NCBI RefSeq assembly: GCF_011397635.1
Contig: NC_064756.1
Coordinates: 19,558,907-19,622,906, forward strand
DNA: 64,000 nt
Source: Epinephelus fuscoguttatus
Taxonomy: Eukaryota; Chordata; Actinopteri; Perciformes; Serranidae
Direction: 5' to 3'
How positions within the stretch are numbered: position 1 is the first letter of the stretch; the number at the start of each line of letters is the position of its first letter. The notes beneath the pieces were generated by a model that was not told the DNA's origin, did not search any database, and worked only from the letters and a program-made list of their open reading frames with translations. This document shows positions 29,729 to 41,400 of this stretch, one piece after another. The position numbers and the translations under genes were made by a program.

Positions 29729-31345
29729 GAGTATTGAGTTGTGATATTTTTTATTTTTATTTTAGCATTTTTTATTTTATTTTTATGACAAATTAAACTG
29801 CAAAGCCACATGTGTATCACTGATGTCGTCTTTATTGCTCTGTGTTCTCCAGTTAAGCCTCAACAGTAATCATGGAGCTAATGAAACAATAGCAAATTAT
29901 TGTTAATGCTTGTCTTAAACAGTGAGGAGTAGGAACATGCTACCGTAGCTGTGCACCCACAAAAGACTCAAGAATTTTCATCAATTATATCAATAATAAT
30001 GTTTCACACAGAACAATATTCTTTAAGTCATCAAATGTGTCAGTTGTTCTGCTCATGTGCATACCCAGCAATCAAAGTTGTAATCAGAAAAATTCTAATA
30101 CACATTTCATGACCGAAAAAGGAGAAGTGAGAGGAAATCAATCTCATTTTACCTGCCCCTCCCTCAAAACACAAATAATCATAACATAGATGGTCTGTCA
30201 GTTACAGTTAATAGCCAGTACTTACAGTAACTTCAGAAAGAAACATTATCAAGTAAACAGAAGACAAAGAAGCCATACACAATGTCACCCCCAACAGGGA
30301 ACCAGCTTCTACACAACAACTTCGAATAGTCCAACTGCTCTTTCTTTATACATTTTTTTAATCTGAAACATATTTACACAACCCTTTAAATCACTCTGTA
30401 GAGAATTCCACAGTTCCTGCCACTGAAATATACATTTATTTTAATGTAGTCCACACAAACTGGTGCTCAAAGAGAAATTTTCCTCTATACTCATCGTCCT
30501 CTGAAATAAAAACTAACAGCTTTTGTAAATGTTCTGGAAACACAGCATTTTGCTTTACACATATTTAACAGCGTCTGTAAATCAACTAGTCTTTAAGTTT
30601 AAATAGTCATGTGTTGTCTTGGATTTAGTTTATGAATAATTCTTACTGCCCTATTCTGTAATGTAACCAATGGCTTCGTGTTACTCACATACATGTAGCC
30701 CCACACCTCCACACAATAACTGAAATATGGCAAAATAGTGAACAGTGCAGAATTCTCATTGCCTTGCAATCTAACATATACATTGCTTTTGTTCAGCACA
30801 AAAATATTCTTAGACACCTTTGTCTTTACATGTTCTATATGAGATTTCCATGATGATTTCACTGAGTGACAAAAAACATTGTTAACAGTACATTTTCTCT
30901 TCTGAGCTCTAACTTTTTGGACAGAAATGTTATTTTTACTCTTTACTGACAATGATTACTTATTTATGTGTGAGTATTTCAGTGGCAGAACTGAAATAAA
31001 CACTAAGTTAATAGACAGAAATTCTGCGATTGGTGCCCTTTAAGGAAAGACAAAATGTGTGTACTGAGTCCATGTGAAGAGAGGGCAGCAAAGAAGTCAG
31101 AACACAGTAAAATGCTTGAAAATCTTGAAAATCCTGATATGCCACTCCTGTCAGGTGGATGATTCATTTTGCTCAGTAACACAGATGATAACAAATTTGC
31201 AGCCAATTGAGAGAAACATATCTATGGAATGAATACGAAAGAAAAAGGATTAGATCTTTAAGTTAAAACTGTTAAAAAAAAAAAAAAAAAAGGTATCACA
31301 AACAAAAGTCTTGCGTTAAATTAGTTTTATTTTGGAAGAACACAG
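29729..31345. other. intergenic region between dus4l and bcap29
   Basis: It includes the dus4l 3' UTR and a LINE reverse-transcriptase fragment on the minus strand (about 30340-30955). A poly(A) run sits at about 31273-31292. No other gene is visible. Confidence 0.6.
30340..30955 (-). mobile_element. CR1/L2/Rex-like LINE fragment (ORF2 C-terminal part)
   Basis: The minus strand encodes SSWKSHIEHVKTKVSKNI, then LPYFSYCVEVWGYMY, LVTLQNRAVRIIHKL and, beyond stops, LWNSLQSDLKG. These are the signature blocks after the catalytic core of non-LTR reverse transcriptases of the CR1/L2/Rex type. Frame breaks show it is inactive. The 5' part is missing. Confidence 0.8.
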
Positions 31346-31470
31346 ACCGGAAGTAAGGTCGTTCGCGCGAGCTCTGGAGCAAATACAGGAAGAGGAAGCA
31401 GCAAGAGTTTTCTCTCAGGTTGAATTAAGAAGTTTGCCTTCTTTCAGTCCGTATCTTTGTCGATTTGCTG
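31346..31470 (+). promoter_or_regulatory. bcap29 promoter-proximal region with ETS site and probable 5' non-coding exon
   Basis: ACCGGAAGT at 31346-31354 fits an ETS-family site of the kind found at housekeeping-gene starts, followed by CpG-rich GTTCGCGCGAGC. A good donor, CTG/GTGAGT, sits at 31470/31471, and an acceptor at about 32050 leads into the ATG-bearing exon. I infer a non-coding first exon ending at 31470; the exact start is unknown. Confidence 0.5.
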
Positions 31471-32077
31471 GTGAGTTGAGTTTCTGTATGCCTGATTACC
31501 GACATAAACTTAGCTACTTAACCTCGTTATAGCCATTTTAAAATGTGTAGCTAGTGTAGCTAACGCTGACGCTGTTTCTGAATTGCCCAGAATAGTTTAA
31601 CGTTAGCGTTTTGTTAAGGTAACGTTAGCTTATATTAACGGAGCATTGAATGTTTCAGTTTGAAGATGGACAGAGGATGAAAGGTGTGAAAGCTTTTATA
31701 AAAGCGTACGCGTGTGTTAAGGATGTCATGCTCGCTGTGTGTGTGTTGTCACATATAACTTGTGAGGGGGGCGCTGTAGGGTACGCAGACTGTTAGCGTG
31801 GGTTTGACAGAGTGAAATGTGGCTTTGTGAGTTTATGTTAAGGTATGTGGACTGTGAACAGGTTGGATTAGCAGCTTAAGTTAGACTTTTTCTCAACTGA
31901 GGCTGCATTGTTGTCCAAGTGAGGTAAAAGCTACACGCTAGCTAGCTGACTCAGCTTTGTGGTCTCAGTAGTTTTTATTTATTTGTTTTTGTCAGAGAGG
32001 CTGCTCATGACCCAGTTTATACCTGTTAGATTTCATGTCTGTTTTCATTAGGGTATCTTTAGAGACCCTCACTAAAG

Positions 32078-32180
32078 ATGACGCTGCAATGGACTGCTGT
32101 GGCCATCTTTCTCTACGTGGAGATAGGCGTCCTTGTCATCCTCTGCATACCCTTCATCTCAGCCAGGAGGTAAGTCAGAA

Positions 32181-32229
<49 letters not shown>

Positions 32230-35208
32230 GTAACATGTTGCCAGTGTCTGTAATGATTGTGATTATGTGTCTGTGTGTGTGGTTGCAGGTGGCAGAGTAT
32301 ATTCCAGCTGAGGATCTGGAGCTGGATGGCCAGATTCTGGAACAAAGTGTTTCTCACAATGATCATAGTACTTATTGTTCTCTTCCTTGGTAAGTCATAT
32401 ATAAAGTGTGTCAGGTGTTTTCCTCTTGACGTTGTGGATACTGTAGGTAATAACTCAAGGTTAGACTTGAGATGACATGAACTGTTGAAACAGTGAGCAG
32501 GAGGGGATTTTTTTACATACTGTGCAATGCTGTGAAAACAAACAAAAAAAACTATGCGTCCAGTATGGGTCAGTTATGAAGGCCCCTGTCTTCTGAATGT
32601 TTGGTCATTTAAGTTAATCAAACCACAATCTCATAGTTTGTCATGTAGTTTAACATGTAGGAAAAAAATGTTCAAATGGAAAGGGGTGAGGTCAGAAAGT
32701 GATTGCTCTCTGACAGAAGAAAAAACTTTTTGTGATTGCTGATTGCTTACATCATTTTTTCTTTAGATGCAGTACGTGAGGTGAGGAAATATTCATCCAG
32801 AGAGCTTGGCACAGATGCCAAGGTGCAACCTAACATGTATGATCACCTGCACATGAAGCTGTTCAGAGCCCAGAGGAACCTCTACATCTCTGGCTTTGCC
32901 GTCTTCCTTTGGCTGTGAGTCTTTGCTCTCTTATACTAATGCACAAATGACAAATCAAATGTGTTTCTCAAACCTTTATTATGCCATTGTCGTGTTGCAG
33001 CGTCATGAAGCGAGTGGTCACCTTGATCAACCAACTGGCAGCAGTGTCCGGCACTACAGCTGCTCTTCAGGCGCAGGCTGACAATGCTAACAAGGCTGCC
33101 AAGAAATACATGGAGGACAATGAGCTGCTGAAACAGGTGGGGTCCACATTGGATGGGCAAATATACAAAGTTGTCATTGTGCTTTAGGGCTGCAATGATT
33201 AGTCGACTAATCAATGACTAATCGACTATTAAAATAATCGGTGGCTATTTTAGTTGTCAACTAATCAGGTTGAGTCATTTTTCATAGAAAAGTACTATAA
33301 AAGTACCCCATAATACAGCTTTACACACTCTCATGAAGGTGAACTAAAACCCTTTGGCGTGAGGACGAAACAAGACATTAGATGACATAATTTTGGGGTT
33401 TGGGAGAGACAGACCAACATTTTTCAACATTTTAACACATTTTTCAATAAAATGATTTGTCGACTAATCGAAGAAATAACCAACAGATTAGTCAACAATG
33501 AAAATAATCGTTAGTTGCAGCCCTACAGTGCTTAGATAAATCCATAACTGCAAAATCTACACCAGACAGTTAATAATGTTGACGGTACTGTTGAGTAATG
33601 AAATTGATTTACCTGTACCTGACATATGAAAGTTATCATTTTTGTGTCAGATTGTAGATGTTGTTTGTTTCATTTAATCTGTATTGGTTTGTCAGGATTC
33701 CATTTAGATATTTTTAGGCAGTTGAACACATCTTCAGTTATTTAAGGTGGGACCTCTGGGTGTTTTTTGTCACTTAACATCAAATCCCCATGTCCAGGTG
33801 AAAGGCCAATGTGGATCAGTTTTTTATGTCATGGGACTCCTGGGATGCCAACTGGAGTGTACACAAGGTGGAGTGCAAGTCTTCAGAGCACATTAAGAGG
33901 CAGACGTCACTTACCCTTAAGACACTTGTCTACCAAACCTTCACACTTGGTTTGATTCCCCTCAGTCACCACCTCCAGCTCAAAGTTATTATAGTTAACT
34001 GGGGCACCCACTAGCTCACCATGTATAGCAGGTACCCCATGTAAAAAGGCTGTGTCCTTGCTGCAGCGGCCACAGGTTTGATTCCAATCTAAGGCCCTTT
34101 GCTGCATATTATCTGCCCTCTCTCTCGCCCCTTCACACTATATCTGTCCTATCAAATAAGGGCAAAAGCCCCCCCAAATATCTAATAAAAAGTTATTAAC
34201 ATTAACTAAAACTGAAAAAAATGTCAACCAAAATAAAAACTAGACTTTAGGAAAACTGAGTTTTATTCTTTGTCAATTTGTGAGTAAAACAAGCAAAAGG
34301 AGGCTTTGGTGCATATGTTTATTGAGACTGTACTGTCTACATGACTGTGAGTCAGCTGCTTCACAATAAATACCCTCCACTTCATCAGAGTTACACGTGT
34401 CTGACAAAAAGCTGTATTTCATGTCCTTGTGACTCATGCCATTTGCTGTATTCCAGACCCTGATGGAGGGGAAGGGTGACAAGGCCACTGCAGAGGGCAT
34501 GGAGCTGCTGAGGAAAGAAGTGGAGAAACTGAAAGATGAACTGAAGACCTCAGGAGATGGTTAGTATCCATGCACATGCGCACATTATTTGCTTTTAGAC
34601 ATGTTAGTGTTGTTGTTATCTTCAGATTCCAGGGAAGTTGATAGAAGAACTGTGGACTGTAAAATTTGTCACATCTAAAGACACTGAGGATGCCCTGTAC
34701 TGATGCGTGCTTGTTTCCTCTCCAGCCTTGAAGAACTCCCAGTCAGAGGCAGATGTGATGAGGAAGCAGATGGACGGCCTCGCCAGGGAGTACGACAGAC
34801 TGCTGAAAGAACATCAGGAGCTCCAGGTAATGCTGAGCTGTAAACACAGCAGGATAATGACTTGTTGGGTCATTCACTACTTAGATATAACCACTTCAGA
34901 GAGCCACTGAGACTGATCAACAACAGGCAGGTGGGAGGCAAGGCTCCTCTGTAATTCACATTTTAACAAGCCTTTCTATTTCATGATTAACTTAAAGCCT
35001 ATTGAAGTAAGTGCTTGGGACTAAGAACCACACAATAGGTAGATTTACCACAGATAAGTGAAATAGAGTTTGAAAGTAAAGCTGTAGTAATAACCACAAT
35101 GCGTTATTGTGGACTAATATCGTCACACATAAACTGACATTTTCTTTTCCTTTCTTTTTCCTGTCTTTTCAGAATCTTCAAGATAGCGGGAACAAAAAGG
35201 AAGACTAG
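32078..35208 (+). CDS. bcap29: B-cell receptor-associated protein 29, 7 coding exons
   Basis: BAP29/BAP31 proteins are multi-pass ER membrane proteins that sort and retain membrane cargo and take part in ER quality control. Exons: 32078-32169, 32289-32389, 32767-32914, 33001-33136, 34457-34559, 34726-34826, 35173-35208, phases consistent, 238 residues (human BCAP29 is 241). The N-terminus MTLQWTAVAIFLYVEIGVLV opens the first membrane span; VFLTMIIVLIVLFL and NLYISGFAVFLWLVM form two more. The C-terminal half is a cytosolic coiled coil (ELLRKEVEKLKDELK, MDGLAREYDRLLKEHQELQ). The protein ends KKED, a di-lysine ER-retrieval signal of KKXX type. BCAP29 is preferred over BCAP31 because dus4l is directly upstream. 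A GT microsatellite lies just after the first donor, and intron 5 carries a hAT MITE and a SINE. Confidence 0.95.
32185..32228. repeat. (GT)n microsatellite in bcap29 intron 1
   Basis: About 22 GT units starting 16 bases after the donor at 32169/32170. Confidence 0.95.
33185..33525. mobile_element. hAT MITE (341 bp)
   Basis: It begins TAGGGCTGCAATGATTAGTC and ends with the inverted counterpart TAGTTGCAGCCCTA. Internal GTCGACTAATC motifs recur in both orientations. Flanking 8-mers ttgtgctt (33177-33184) and cagtgctt (33526-33533) match at six positions, a worn 8-bp target duplication. Located in a bcap29 intron; no coding capacity. Confidence 0.85.
33999..34190 (+). mobile_element. tRNA-derived SINE (second family)
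   Basis: The head has a promoter A-box-like segment (CACTAGCTCACCATGTATAG) and a B-box-like GGTTTGATTCC, as in tRNA-derived SINEs. The tail ends AATAAGGGCAAAAGCC and an A-rich run. It differs from the ATTC-tailed SINE family elsewhere in this window. Intronic in bcap29. Confidence 0.75.
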
Positions 35209-36476
35209 TTATTGGAAAGTCCGTCGAGGTTGAAGTGTTTACACAGCAGATTAGCCCAGCCACAGAGAGACACTGCAACACATGCTTTACCTTCATATAT
35301 CGCCGTGTGTCACAGTGCATATCACAAAACCAGGAGTGGCTACTCTGAGGTACATATTTTTTGCTGACGTCAGTGATGGTTTTAAAGCATGAAGGTGAAT
35401 TTTTGTTAGGGCTTCAGACTTGCTTAAATAGCACGAGTAATGAATGATTTCCTGTTTCTGCCTGGAGCAGTCTGACTTAAAGGATTGCTTTTTTTATGTG
35501 CACACTATATCAGGCAGATTAACTGTGTGAAGGAATTGGAGGAAATTTAGTGACCTTAATGGTAAAGAAATATGCAACAAGGATGGATGTTTTTACAGCT
35601 TGTGTCATTGGTTTTAGCGAGGTGTAGGGTGTAAGATCTTTGAAAAGCTAGAGCAGTGACAGCTATGAATGTATTTTGATACGGAGGGTTTGTGTCATTA
35701 TTTGTAGCGGGGACATCTGCTGCACCGACTTAGAGCTCCACAACAGTATGGAAATTCAGTTTGTGCTCACCTGGCTGTGTGAATATAATTTGCATGTACA
35801 CTTGCACTTAGGCAAATCGTCTACTCACTTTTTTTGGGTTGTATTCCATTTGATAATGTGTACTTTTATTTAACCTGAGTAGTTGTGGTGAATGATAATG
35901 GATAGAGATTTCTAATTTCCAGTTTTCATGTTTTTTCTTTTCTTTTCCTCTGTAATTTGAACTTGTAAATGTTCAAGACAATTTGACATAGTAGATCTAT
36001 GGATACAAGTAAAAGTAAATAATTGTAGGGGTAGAAAAATTGGATTAAACCTCTTAGGATCTTGTTTAAGCTTTAAAATATGATAGATTTAATCCTAGTC
36101 AAAGGTACAACAGTTACCACAGACAGCTCAAATTGTTGTATATTTTCTGCACTACGCGTTTCAAGCATTCATTTTTGGTAAAGTGTGAGAGTTGCACCGG
36201 GAATTGCACTATATGTGTCATGAAAGGAGGCTGTATGGTTTTTTATGCCCCCGATCCTGGGACCTGTCACTGTTAAAGAGGAGCTGAGACTGTAATCGCC
36301 AAATGCTTCAATGTCCCCCAGTTGTTTTACAATAAATAAGCAGGTTATTGGGTTCACCACAGTTTTTATTCAGGTCATAAAATTGCAAAGATGCCCTTAA
36401 GTTGTGCTCTGACATTTCTGTTGAAGACAGGAGTCAGATGAAAGTGCCTTGTCGGTGGATGTAGTACATTTTGTGA

Positions 36477-36482
36477 AATAAA
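36477..36482 (+). terminator. poly(A) signal AATAAA, probable bcap29 end
   Basis: AATAAA about 1.27 kb after the bcap29 stop, followed by a T-rich stretch. No other coding sequence lies between 35209 and here. Confidence 0.65.
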
Positions 36483-36557
36483 TACAGATACAATTCTTTT
36501 TGCCGTGCCTTGTTTTTAAATCAACAACACCAACACATTTCATTGGATATTAAAAGT

Positions 36558-36563
36558 TTTATT
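36558..36563 (-). terminator. minus-strand poly(A) signal, converging with bcap29
   Basis: TTTATT on the plus strand is AATAAA on the minus strand, in the context ACTAAAATAAAAC. It would end slco1c1 transcripts with a 1.85-kb 3' UTR, or a separate transcript using the exon-like segment at 36686-36733. Confidence 0.55.
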
Positions 36564-38409
36564 TTAGTGTAACATTTAAGATATTCTTTCAAATTTTACA
36601 AAAATAATCCAAGAAAATTATTTACATTCTGATTTCTTTAATGCAAGTAAATGCCTTACATTACTGAGATAATGACTTCCTTCCTCTACGCCTCTCGCTG
36701 CTCCTCTGAGTCTGCAGTTGTGGCCGCCTGTGCCTGAAACTAAACCTGAATTGCAAAGATGATTCAGTCACCACGTAGTGTAAGTTAGCAAAATGGTATG
36801 TGTCCATTTTGGAAATGAAGGCTTACAAAATGATAATATGCTATACATTTACAAACACAAAAGTAATACTCTTTTTAAAAACAAATTGCCTTGAGATACA
36901 GTAGCTAGTCGATTAATTTTATTTTAGAAATTATTCTTGACAGATTTCAAGGAAATGGGTTGTGATTATGGGATGGAGTGGTTTATGAGTATAGGAAAAA
37001 CCTGAGTTTAGACCATGATCTGTCTGTCTGTGGGTTTTGGCACAGGAGTTCTTGCACACGCAAAAATACACAAAGAAAAACCCCCCAATATAAACTAAAA
37101 AAAAAAAGTGAAACAATATGTAGAGCAACGGCTGCAGACGTGGAAGCGGAGCTTATACATATCAGTAACATTTCCTGTGGTGACATGTCACACACACAGT
37201 GGAATCATTTGCCTAAAGACTGGAACAGCACACAGTATCTTTTATCAGTGTTGCAGTAGTACTAAATCTGCCTTTTACAGGTGGCAGACACAAGAGCAAG
37301 CGTTCACCTCAGCCATCTGTTCCAACAAAATGACTGCTCAATACCACCTGCTGAGGCGAAGCCAGATATTCTGAACAAATTTAGTGTAATTGTATCAGTG
37401 TCATGACAAAGTTTAGTGTCGTGTACTCTTGATATGTATTTTTTTCTTCATTAATACCACATTTAAATGAATTAACTTGGGCTAGTGCTGGTTGAAAGTA
37501 TAAAACTATGAAGCAGCCTCCACTAGACAAACAGGTAAGCAAATCTCACTAAAATACAGTTTCCGCTTTTAGTGAGTACAAGTACCAAAGGAACAAGTTC
37601 ACGTCCAGAAAGCGCACAACGCAGACTTCAGTACAATCAAACCTGACTTTGGGCTTAAAGTAAAAGACAAAAGTGTTAGAGTCAGTCAGACATGAATCTT
37701 TTTTCTAAAGTGAGTGTAAAAGTCAAATAAAACAGTGTTTAGATATCTGCTCAAACTGTGAGATGCATGATTTAGAGGTAACCGTTGAGTGAATGAGGCA
37801 CATTTGTCAAATCGGCAACTGCCAACCCCTCTGAAAGTTACTGTTATCTTTTCTATTTAAAATTCTGAACAAAATAAACCATTATTTCCTGTCTGCTTGA
37901 AGGCCTAATCTTTAAACAGTTATTTTGTTTAAATTTAGTGCCATGCCTCTGGGTTATAAGGCCACTTCCTCTGTTCAGGAACAGTGATGTCAACAAGACA
38001 AAGAAAAATCCAAAGAGGCAGCTTTATAAGTGCTGGTTTTCAGAATGATACTGCTTTTGTAGTAGTAACATCTCGTCTTATCTCTTGTGCCTCCATTAAA
38101 ACCAGAAAAACATTGTTAAATTTTTCTTTTTAAGAAAAAAAAAAAAACAGCATATACATTCAAGAAATATTTCAGTTATATCAAATTTCCTGTCAAATTC
38201 ACAAAGTCTCCCAGGTCCAGTAGTACAAATATAGAATTTATGCTTTGTATGAGATGATCAGATACGTGATTCCCTGCAAATCTCATTTGAGTGTGTGCGT
38301 GTACAGTATCACTGTGTTCATACTGAGGGTGTATTTGTTCACCTGTGGTGTGTATGTGTGTGTGTGTGTGTGTGAAGGAGACAAGAGGGGGTCAGTTCTT
38401 GTGGGTCTG

Positions 38410-41400
38410 TCACAGCCGTGTCTCCCTGTCTGTGCTGTTGTCTTGCGTTTGTTGTGATTGGTCAGAATTAGAAATCACAAACTCTTCCTTCCTGAGTGCC
38501 TCCAGCTCTGTGCCGCCGTTGGCCAGAGCTCCGTGGATGGCATTTCTTTCCTCCTTCCTCAGCTGTCGACCAAGCAGGATGAAGCCCGGGATGCAAATGA
38601 TAAACGAGATGGTCCGTAGGCTCAGTGTCAGACCCAGGTATGCTATCCTGAGACGTTAAGGTGTAAAACACAGCAAGTCAACAACTTTGATTTCAGTGAC
38701 ATAGCACACTATATTATAGCTTTTTAAAAACTTTTTTTATGACATACTGCACTATGACTTTTTGGACACACTATGCTATATCTTTTTTGTTAGGCTTTTC
38801 TACAGTATACTACGCTATACTATGACTTTTGTAGAACATTTTTGTATGACTTACGATTGTAAGTCTATGACTTTTTATAACTTTTTGGACATACTACACT
38901 ATGGCATTTATTTATTTTTGTTTGTACCATACAAAACTATGACTTTTTTTATGAAATTCCATACTATGACTTTTTTTAACATACTCTACTATGACTTTTA
39001 TGACACACTATATTATGACTTTTTTATGACATACTATACTATGACTTTATTTAGTAAAACATTTCGACATAGTATACTATATGGAAAATTGTTTTTGATG
39101 AAAAATTGATGACTTACTGTACTATGACGTGTTTGATTAAAAATTGAAGACATACAAAACTATGACATTTTTGATAAAAAATGTTTACATATTATACTAT
39201 GACTTTTTTATGACAAAAATCACGACAAACTATACTATGATGTTTTGATGAAAAATTGATGACTTCCTATACTATTACTTTTTTGATGAAAAAATCACGA
39301 CATACTATACTATGACTTTTTGGATCAAAAATTGACGACATACTATACTATGACGTTTTTGATGAAAAAGTGACGACATACTATACTATGACGTTTTTGA
39401 TGAAAAAGTGACAACATACTATACTATGACGTTTTTGATGAAAAAATGATGACATACTATACTATGACATTTTGGATCAAAAATTGACGACATACTATAC
39501 TATGACGTTTTTGATGAAAAAGTGACAACATACTACACTATGACGTTTTTGATGAAAAATTAACAACATACTATACTATGACGTTTTTGATGAAAACGTG
39601 ACAACATACTATAGTATGACTTTTTTATGAAAAAATCACAACATACTATACTATGACATTTTTGATGAAAAACTGACATACTATGACGTTTTTGATGAAA
39701 ACGTGACAACATACTATGACGTTTTTGATGAAAAAGTGTCAACATACTATAGTATGACTTTTTTATGAAAAAATCACAACATACTATACTATGACATTTT
39801 TTATGAAAAACTGACATACTATGACGTTTTTTATGAAAAAAAATCATGACATAATATACTATGACGTTTTTTATGAAAAAAAAATCACGGCATACTATAC
39901 TATGACATTTTTGACGAAAAACTGACGACATGCTATACTATGACGTTTTTAATGGAAAATTGACGATACACTATACTATGACGTTTTTGATGAAAAATTG
40001 ATGACATACTATGACGGTTCTAATGAAAAATGTATGACATACTATACTATGATGTTTTGATGAAAAAATGTTGACATACTATACTATGACGTTTTGATGA
40101 AAAAATCACGACATAATATACTATGACGTTTTTTATGGAAAATTGACAATACACTATACTATGACGTTTTTGATGAAAAATTGATGACATACTATGACGG
40201 TTCTAATGAAAAATGTATGACATACTATACTATGACGTTTTGATGAAAAAATCACGACATAATATACTATGACGTTTTTTATGGAAAATTGACGATACAC
40301 TATACTATGACGTTTTTGATGAAAAATTGATGACATACTATGACGGTTCTAATGAAAAATGTATGACATAAAAGTGAATTAATGCCAATACATCTAAATC
40401 ATAACAGTACCACGCTGAACTCTGTTCCCTTTAAAATCGCCACGGACAGGTTCACGTACCTAGGGGTGTCTGTCACCAGGAAACCTGGCCTGCTACTCGA
40501 GGAAAATTGGAATTTAAAGATGAAACAACTGAAGCAGAATATTGAATTCTGGAAGACCCTCCCACTATCACTGGTAGGGAGAATAAACGCCATTAAAATG
40601 GTAGTTCTCCCACGTTTCTTATATGTTTTTCAATCAATTCCATCCTTTATTCCACAAGCATACTTCAGGAGGCTGGACTCTATAGTGACTCCTTTTCTTT
40701 GGCAAAACAAAGTAGCACGTATAAACAAAAAACACCTCTGTAAATTAAAACAGGAGGGAGGCTTCGGCCTACCAAACTTCAAATGTTTCTATTGGGCAGC
40801 ACATCTGAATATTTTGGCTTTCTGGAGGAACTCGAACCTCACTGAGGATACAACCAGTCCACCCCCTGCCTGGCTTTCTTTAGAGAAAGCAGCATGTGAA
40901 GGGACTTCTCTCCTAGCCCTATTGAACAGCCCCATCAAAATTAACAAATCATTGTACAAAGGTAACTTTATAATACACAACTCGGTAAGAATTTGGAACC
41001 AGATTAAATCACATTTAAAGGCCCCAGACATGTACAGAGATACACCGATTTGTAACAACCACGCTTTCAAGCCCTCTGCTGGAGACCCAGTGTTTGCTCG
41101 ATGGAGGGAGAAGGGAGTGGGGTCCCTGAGCGATTTATATCAGAGGGGGCACCTGATGTCTTTTGAGCAACTGAAAGCTAAGTATAACCTGCCAGCCTCG
41201 CATTTCTTCCGCTATCTGCAGATCAGAAATTTTATAAAGGCCCATGTATCAACATTATCAGACATCCCACGACACCATGCACTTGAAAGAATAATTAAAA
41301 TCACGCCAGGTAAAAAAGGAGCAGTATCAGGTTTTTACCAGATACTCTTCAACCAGATTGAAACTAGCACAGAAAAGCAAAGGTCTGAGTGGGAATCGGA

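Noticed and set aside
39560-40336. Tandem-repeat proteins (His/Ser/Ile/Val-rich frames)
   Set aside because: They are translations of the minisatellite units and have no independent coding support.
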